A stretch of DNA of 64,000 nt from Beijerinckiaceae bacterium (GTDB lineage: Bacteria > Pseudomonadota > Alphaproteobacteria > Rhizobiales > Beijerinckiaceae). Numbering within the stretch: position 1 is the stretch's first letter; every line of letters begins with the position of its first letter. Made by a program: the position numbers and the translations under genes. The stretch is taken from NCBI GenBank assembly GCA_947370975.1, contig CANBNG010000008.1:1-64000 (forward strand), given 5' to 3'. The notes beneath the pieces were generated by a model. That model did no database searches, was not told the origin of the DNA, and worked only from the letters and a program-made list of their open reading frames with translations. This document shows, piece by piece, positions 59,625-64,000 of the stretch.

Positions 59625-60272
59625 ATGATGCTTGCCCGCGCCTTTGCCTGTCTGCTCGCGCTTGGAGCCATTGGCCTTGCCGCCGAGGCCCGCGCCCATC
59701 CGCATGTCTTTGTTGTCGTGCGGAGTGAAATTGTCTTCGACAGTCAGGGCAGGGTGAGCGGCGTGCGCCACGCCTGGACATTCGATGAAATGTATTCGGC
59801 CTTTGTGACAACCGGCGTGAATGCCGATGGCAAGCCTGCGAGCGCGGCGCAATTGCAGCCGCTGGCGCAAACCAATGTCGGCGATCTGGCGGAATTTGGT
59901 TATTTCACGTCCGTGAAGGCGCCGGGTCAGAAAATCGAATTCGGCACGCCCGAGGCGATTTCCATGAGCGAGACGGACAACAAGCTCGTGACGCTGCGCT
60001 TCACCTTGCCGCTCAAGCAGCCGGCCAATGCCGGGCGGGTGCTGACACTGCAGGTCTATGATCCCAGCTATTTCGTCTCCTTCGATTATGACAAGAGCGA
60101 GGGCGTGAGATTGGCCGACGCGCCCTCCGGATGTTCGCTTTCGCTCACACAGCCAAAGCCGCTCGGCGAGAGTGAAAGCCAGCGCCTGAGCGAAGCCTTT
60201 TTCAGCGGTCTGTCACCGGGCGCGGATTTCGGCATCAAGCTCGCCTCGCGCGCGATTGTGGCCTGCCCGTGA
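59625..60272 (+). CDS. DUF1007-family periplasmic protein
   Basis: 215 residues; the ATG at 59625 (or 59628) is preferred to an earlier GTG. Signal peptide ends ARAHPH, leaving the mature N-terminus HPHVFVVVRSEIVFDSQGRV, the usual DUF1007 start with a His-x-His that could bind metal. VRHAWTFDEMYSAFVTTGV and QVYDPSYFVSFDYD are family motifs. It overlaps the NicO-family permease gene by 4 bp, the common pairing, so it probably helps deliver Ni/Co/Zn. Confidence 0.85.
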   Translation: MMLARAFACLLALGAIGLAAEARAHPHVFVVVRSEIVFDSQGRVSGVRHAWTFDEMYSAFVTTGVNADGKPASAAQLQPLAQTNVGDLAEFGYFTSVKAPGQKIEFGTPEAISMSETDNKLVTLRFTLPLKQPANAGRVLTLQVYDPSYFVSFDYDKSEGVRLADAPSGCSLSLTQPKPLGESESQRLSEAFFSGLSPGADFGIKLASRAIVACP

Positions 60273-61270
60273 GACGTGGCCCCTTAGTTCTTGTTCTGTG
60301 TCTTGGCTTGCTCGCGCTGGCGCATTTGGGGCTCATGCAGGAGGCTGTGGCGCAGGCGCGCAATCCCTTCAGTGTCGGTATTTCCGAGGGCGCGGGCCAG
60401 GCCTCCGGCCTCACCGGCTATATTCTGGCGCAGCAACACAGGTTTGACCTGCTCATGCGCGAGGCGGTGCGCGCCATCCGCAGCGATGGGGCTGCAATCT
60501 GGAGCCTGCTTGCACTGGCTTTTGCCTATGGGATCTTTCACGCGGCGGGGCCGGGGCACGGCAAGGCCGTGCTTGCGGCCTATTTGGTTGCCAATGAGCG
60601 GGCGCTGAAACGCGGGCTCGTCATGGCGGGGCTGGCGGCTCTGCTGCAGGCCTGCGTCGCCATCGCCATCGTCGGCGGTTTTTCGCTCCTGATGGGCGCG
60701 ACCGGGCAGGTCATGCGCACTGGCGCGCAATTTATCGAGATCGGCTCTTATGGCGCCATTGCACTGGTTGGCGTCGCACTGGTCTGGGGCAAGGGCCTTG
60801 CCTGTCGGGATTGGCTGCGCGCCTTTGCGCCCCAAACCGCCAGCCGCTTTCAATGCACGGGGGTGGATGATCCAGCCCATGTCCATGGCCCGACCTGTGG
60901 GCATGTGCATATGCCAGATCCCGCCACGCTCGGCGGGCTTTTTTCCTGGCAGGCTGCGGCGGGCACGATTGTCGCGGCGGGCCTGCGGCCCTGTTCGGGC
61001 GCAATCCTTGTGCTCGTCTTTTCCGCCGCGCAGGGCATTTTTTTGGCCGGTGTCGGCGCGACGCTGGCCATGGCGGCGGGCACTGCGATCACCACGGGCG
61101 CTCTTGCGGCCGCGGCCGTCTATGCCAAGGATCTGGCGCGGCGTCTGAGCGCAAGGCAGGGCCGGCGCGGGGCCTTGGTTCTGCGGGGTCTCGAATTCTG
61201 CGCGGCGCTGGCTGTTCTGCTGCTGGGCCTTGCCCTGCTCACCGGCGCCCTGACAGGCGCTGCCGGCTAG
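60269..61270 (+). CDS. NicO/RcnA-family nickel/cobalt exporter-like permease
   Basis: 333 residues with a GTG start inside the DUF1007 stop. The first helix may be a signal anchor. Family pattern: YGIFHAAGPGHGKAVLAAYL (His/Gly motif), a His-rich loop DDPAHVHGPTCGHVHMPD in mid-protein, and GLRPCSGAILVLVFSAAQGI. The His loop suits Ni2+ or Co2+ binding before export. No RcnR-type regulator or riboswitch was seen upstream. Confidence 0.88.
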   Translation: MRRGPLVLVLCLGLLALAHLGLMQEAVAQARNPFSVGISEGAGQASGLTGYILAQQHRFDLLMREAVRAIRSDGAAIWSLLALAFAYGIFHAAGPGHGKAVLAAYLVANERALKRGLVMAGLAALLQACVAIAIVGGFSLLMGATGQVMRTGAQFIEIGSYGAIALVGVALVWGKGLACRDWLRAFAPQTASRFQCTGVDDPAHVHGPTCGHVHMPDPATLGGLFSWQAAAGTIVAAGLRPCSGAILVLVFSAAQGIFLAGVGATLAMAAGTAITTGALAAAAVYAKDLARRLSARQGRRGALVLRGLEFCAALAVLLLGLALLTGALTGAAG

Positions 61271-62844
61271 AGGCCATCCGCGCCGCCATCTGCGCGCGGA
61301 TCATGGGCTGCCCCCACACTGCCATCGCGGTGGCGTGCGATCGCGCCGCCATGCGCGAAGGCTTCCGCATAGGGGGCCCCATCAAGCACAATGCGATGGC
61401 CTGCGCGTTCAAGAGCGCGGATGAGGCTCGGATCGAAACGATCCTCCATGCAGAGCCCTATTTCGCGCGCATCGGGAGTGGCCGCCAGCCGGAAGCGCGG
61501 CGCTTCAAGCGCCTCGGCCAGGCCCATATCGGCCGCGATCTTCAGGAATATCTGCGCATCGATCTGCACATCGCCGCTGCCAAAAGCGATGATGCGCCCC
61601 TCGTCCTGCACGGCGAGTCCCGGTGCGAGGCCTGCGGGTGGATAGCGGCCAGGCTCCAGCGCATGGGGTTGGCGCGCATCAAGCGAGAACGACGCCCCGC
61701 GATTATGCATCAGCACGCCGGTGCGTGGCAGAACGACGCCCGAGCCATAGGCCCCATGCAGCGACTGGCAGCAGGAGACCGCCAGCCCGGTGCTGTCGAT
61801 GGCGCCCATCCAGACGTTCTGGTTGCCCAAGGCCTGCCGCAACATGGGGGCGGCGCGATCCCTGGCAATTTCCATGGCCTCGCGCTCGAAGATCATGGGC
61901 GCGAGCAGGAGGGCGGGGGCTTCATCGAGCACGGCGGGGTCGATGCAGAGGGGCGTGGCCAGGCTCAGGGCGCGCTTGGTTGCCTCCACAAGGGCGTGGA
62001 CGGAGGCAAATTCATCGCGCGGTTTCACGCCAAGGCGGGCATGAATGCCCAGCGCCAGCAGCAGGCCTAGGCCGGAGGCGGGCGGCGGCGGCTGGAAAAG
62101 CGTGACATGCCCAAAGCGCAGCGACACAGGCTTGCGCAGGCGGGCGGTATATTTTTCAAGGTCGCGGCGCTGCAAGATCACGCCGGCGCGCGCCATGTCG
62201 GCGGCGATTTCGCGGCCGGCATCGCCGCGATAGAAATCGCGCAGGCCCGCATGGGCAATTTGCTCCAGCGTGCCGGCCAGCGTCTCCGCGCGCCGCAGGC
62301 TGCCGGGCGCGGCAGGCTTGCCCTCGACGAGAAAGGCCTCGGCAAAGCCCGGCTGCGCAGACAGGTCGGCAAAATCGGACGGCAGACAGGCTGCGCTCGA
62401 GCGCGATTGCGCCGTGCCATCGCGGGCGTGGCGGATGGCGGGGGCCAGCAGATCGGTAAGCGGCAGGCGGCCGCCAAAGGCCCGCGCCATCTCGAGCGCG
62501 AGATCCCAGCCTGCCACCGCGCCGGGCACGCTCAAGACGGCCTTGGGTCCGCGCAGGGGAATGTCATCATAGCCCGCCTTGCGGTAGGGCGCGCTGGTCG
62601 CGCCGCTGCCCGCCATTCCGCTGGCGTCGATCACATGGACCTTGCCGCGCGGCTCGCGCACCAGCCAGGCCCCGTCGCCGCCGATGCCGTTGCGGTGCGG
62701 ATAGACCACCGCCATCACGCCCGCCATGGCGATCATGGCCTCCAGCGCCGACCCACCTTGCGCCAGAATATCCCGACCGGCCGTTGTGGCGAGGCTATGG
62801 GGGGCGGTGACGGCGGCCGCTATGAATCGCTGTGTGGATGTCAT
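61267..62844 (-). CDS. Gamma-glutamyltransferase-family protein lacking the catalytic Thr
   Basis: 525 residues from the ATG at 62844, the length of a full GGT precursor. Family motifs: AAAVTAPHSLATTAGRDILA, GGSALEAMIAMAGVMAVVYP, NGIGGDGAWLVRE, then GNQNVWMGAIDSTGLAVSCC. In processed relatives the small subunit begins with a Thr at the position occupied here by Asn343 (DTVW type becomes QNVW). Without it neither autocleavage nor acyl transfer is expected. AAC versus ACC is a one-base change. No signal peptide is evident. It may be a non-cleaved binder, or a recently inactivated enzyme. Confidence 0.8.
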   Translation of the reverse strand: MTSTQRFIAAAVTAPHSLATTAGRDILAQGGSALEAMIAMAGVMAVVYPHRNGIGGDGAWLVREPRGKVHVIDASGMAGSGATSAPYRKAGYDDIPLRGPKAVLSVPGAVAGWDLALEMARAFGGRLPLTDLLAPAIRHARDGTAQSRSSAACLPSDFADLSAQPGFAEAFLVEGKPAAPGSLRRAETLAGTLEQIAHAGLRDFYRGDAGREIAADMARAGVILQRRDLEKYTARLRKPVSLRFGHVTLFQPPPPASGLGLLLALGIHARLGVKPRDEFASVHALVEATKRALSLATPLCIDPAVLDEAPALLLAPMIFEREAMEIARDRAAPMLRQALGNQNVWMGAIDSTGLAVSCCQSLHGAYGSGVVLPRTGVLMHNRGASFSLDARQPHALEPGRYPPAGLAPGLAVQDEGRIIAFGSGDVQIDAQIFLKIAADMGLAEALEAPRFRLAATPDAREIGLCMEDRFDPSLIRALERAGHRIVLDGAPYAEAFAHGGAIARHRDGSVGAAHDPRADGGADGL

Positions 62845-62955
62845 GTGGTTTCCAGCACGGGTTACTTTCTCGTGTTTGCGCCACGGCTGGTGATGGTATA
62901 GTGGGCTGCAACCACGCACGGCAATCGCCCTGCGCAAATCAGGCCCGGGGCACTC

Positions 62956-63189
62956 ATGAGCAACAAGCCAATCCATTGGGACAATACGATCACGGTCGTG
63001 AGCGTGGCGATCCTGGTCGGCACCGAGCTTGTGGGCATTTCCTGGGCTGCGGGTTGGGCGATGGGCGGCATTCTCGGCCTGCCGCCGCTGGTCAGCCGTG
63101 GCGTCGAAATCGTCGGCGCGCTGTTTGGCCTGCTGCTTGTTTATTACTTCGTGCGCGCCGCGCTCAAGGTCGAGCCCATTCGGGGCTAA
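62956..63189 (+). CDS. Small membrane protein, 77 residues
   Basis: Two hydrophobic helices (about 12-42 and 48-68: ITVVSVAILVGTELVGISWA, IVGALFGLLLVYYFVRAALK) and a basic C-terminus. No family recognised. Divergent from the GGT-like gene (111-bp gap) and upstream of opgD by about 80 bp, so it might belong with either. Codon use is normal. Confidence 0.6.
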   Translation: MSNKPIHWDNTITVVSVAILVGTELVGISWAAGWAMGGILGLPPLVSRGVEIVGALFGLLLVYYFVRAALKVEPIRG

Positions 63190-63267
63190 CGCCAAGCTGC
63201 CACATTTGCTCCACGAGGATGCGCGAAAAAGGCGGATTGTCCCGCTTCTTTCCGCCCCGGAGCGTCC

Positions 63268-64000
63268 ATGTCGTCACATCCCGATCGTCGTCGTGTGCTC
63301 TGCGCTGCAGCGCTTGTGGCGCTGGGCGGATGGCCTGCGAGCGCGACGGCCGAGACCCCGGGCCTGACGCTTGGCGCGCCGTTTCCCTTCTCCTTCGATC
63401 GCCTGAAAGCCCTGGCGCGCGAGCGTGCCGCACGGCCATACGAGCCCCCGCGGCGGCCCTCTCCCGATATTGTCTCGCGCCTTGATTACGAGGCCTGGGG
63501 CGATATTCGTTTCGATGCGGAGACTGCGCTTTTTGCAAAGGGGCCGGGCCGTTTCCCGGTGACCTTTTTCCATCTCGGCAAATTCTTTCCCAAATCCGTC
63601 GAGATGAATGTGGTCGCAGGCGATATCGCGCACACCATCATCTACGATCACGACAATTTCCGCATGCCACCCGAGTCTCTGGCGCGCCACTTGCCCGATG
63701 GAGCAGGTTTTGCAGGCTTTCGTCTTCAGGAGCCGCGCGATGGCGCGCTCGATTGGCGGCGCAACGATTGGGTCGCTTTTCTCGGCGCGTCCTATTTCCG
63801 CGCCATTGGCGATCTTTTTCAATATGGCCTGTCGGCGCGCGGCATTGCACTCGATACGGCCATGGCCGACAGGCCTGAAGAATTTCCGGATTTCACGCGC
63901 ATCTACATCGGCCCGGAGAGCGGCGATCAGGTCACCGTCCATGCCTTGCTCGAAGGCCCCTCGATTACGGGGGCTTATCGATTTGTGATGACGCGCGATG
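63268..64000 (+). CDS. opgD: Glucan biosynthesis protein OpgD-like, 5' part (runs off window)
   Basis: 244 residues are visible from the ATG at 63268 (CGGAG 6 nt upstream); no stop occurs before the window end. A twin-arginine type signal (PDRRRVLCAAALVALGGWPA) precedes the MdoG domain: FPFSFDRLKALARERAARPY, DYEAWGDIRFDAETALFAKG, FPVTFFHLGKFFPKSVEMNV, FLGASYFRAIGDLFQYGLSA, ARGIALDTAMADRPEEFPDF. OpgD shapes periplasmic glucans, and the protein is a diverged paralogue of the OpgG at 52641. Tat export is typical for OpgD. Confidence 0.9.
   Translation, partial: MSSHPDRRRVLCAAALVALGGWPASATAETPGLTLGAPFPFSFDRLKALARERAARPYEPPRRPSPDIVSRLDYEAWGDIRFDAETALFAKGPGRFPVTFFHLGKFFPKSVEMNVVAGDIAHTIIYDHDNFRMPPESLARHLPDGAGFAGFRLQEPRDGALDWRRNDWVAFLGASYFRAIGDLFQYGLSARGIALDTAMADRPEEFPDFTRIYIGPESGDQVTVHALLEGPSITGAYRFVMTRD

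Overview
The window reads as chromosomal DNA of a high-GC alphaproteobacterium, most likely of the order Hyphomicrobiales (Rhizobiales). The reasons are the pairing of a group-III ornithine decarboxylase with homospermidine synthase behind a long structured leader, a BigR-type persulfide module, Tat-exported OpgG/OpgD glucan proteins and a large set of Bug-like binding proteins. No rRNA, tRNA, CRISPR array, phage gene or transposase was seen, so the region looks like an accessory or catabolic chromosomal segment rather than a mobile element.

Layout. 1-4590 is the 3' part of a giant autotransporter built from alternating Ig-like and IPT/TIG-like repeats. 4.8-18.7 kb mixes solute-binding proteins without transporter membrane subunits, a lone molybdenum hydroxylase large subunit, two cupins, an outer-membrane barrel, an octaheme-TPR cytochrome and a VOC protein. 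18.7-22.9 kb is a sulfide/persulfide and peroxide defence block: TauE exporter, rhodanese and BigR-like sensor, divergent from a persulfide dioxygenase and followed by a 1-Cys peroxiredoxin and two ABM-fold proteins. 22.9-36 kb is a candidate catabolic island for aromatic polycarboxylates or related acids: a LysR regulator with two HTH domains, two amidohydrolases (one strongly LigJ-like), an HpcH/HpaI aldolase, three paralogues of 4,5-dihydroxyphthalate decarboxylase, an alpha/beta-hydrolase with a cysteine nucleophile, a zinc alcohol dehydrogenase and a Bug-like binding protein. An NRAMP-related transporter and a periplasmic cupin lie inside it.

36-46 kb holds two small response regulators, orphan TAXI and DctP binding proteins, a TetR-MFP-RND efflux operon and an RlpA-like protein. 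46-52 kb is a probable long minus-strand operon with a ThiXYZ/SsuABC-like ABC importer, a classical Bug protein, a 2-hydroxyacid dehydrogenase and an Inh-type protease inhibitor, divergent from a creatininase-family hydrolase. 52-64 kb carries GNAT acetyltransferases, OpgG, the polyamine operon with its speF-type leader, CorA, a DUF1007-NicO metal-export pair, a gamma-glutamyltransferase-like protein lacking its catalytic Thr, and the start of OpgD.

The most unusual features are the clustered Bug-like proteins without TctA/TctB, the three cytosolic periplasmic-binding-protein-fold decarboxylase paralogues, the tandem-HTH LysR, the pseudo-gamma-glutamyltransferase, the cysteine alpha/beta-hydrolase, and the ornithine decarboxylase leader whose Shine-Dalgarno sequence lies in a perfect 12-nt palindrome. 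All names come from reading motifs and recalling families; no database search was run.
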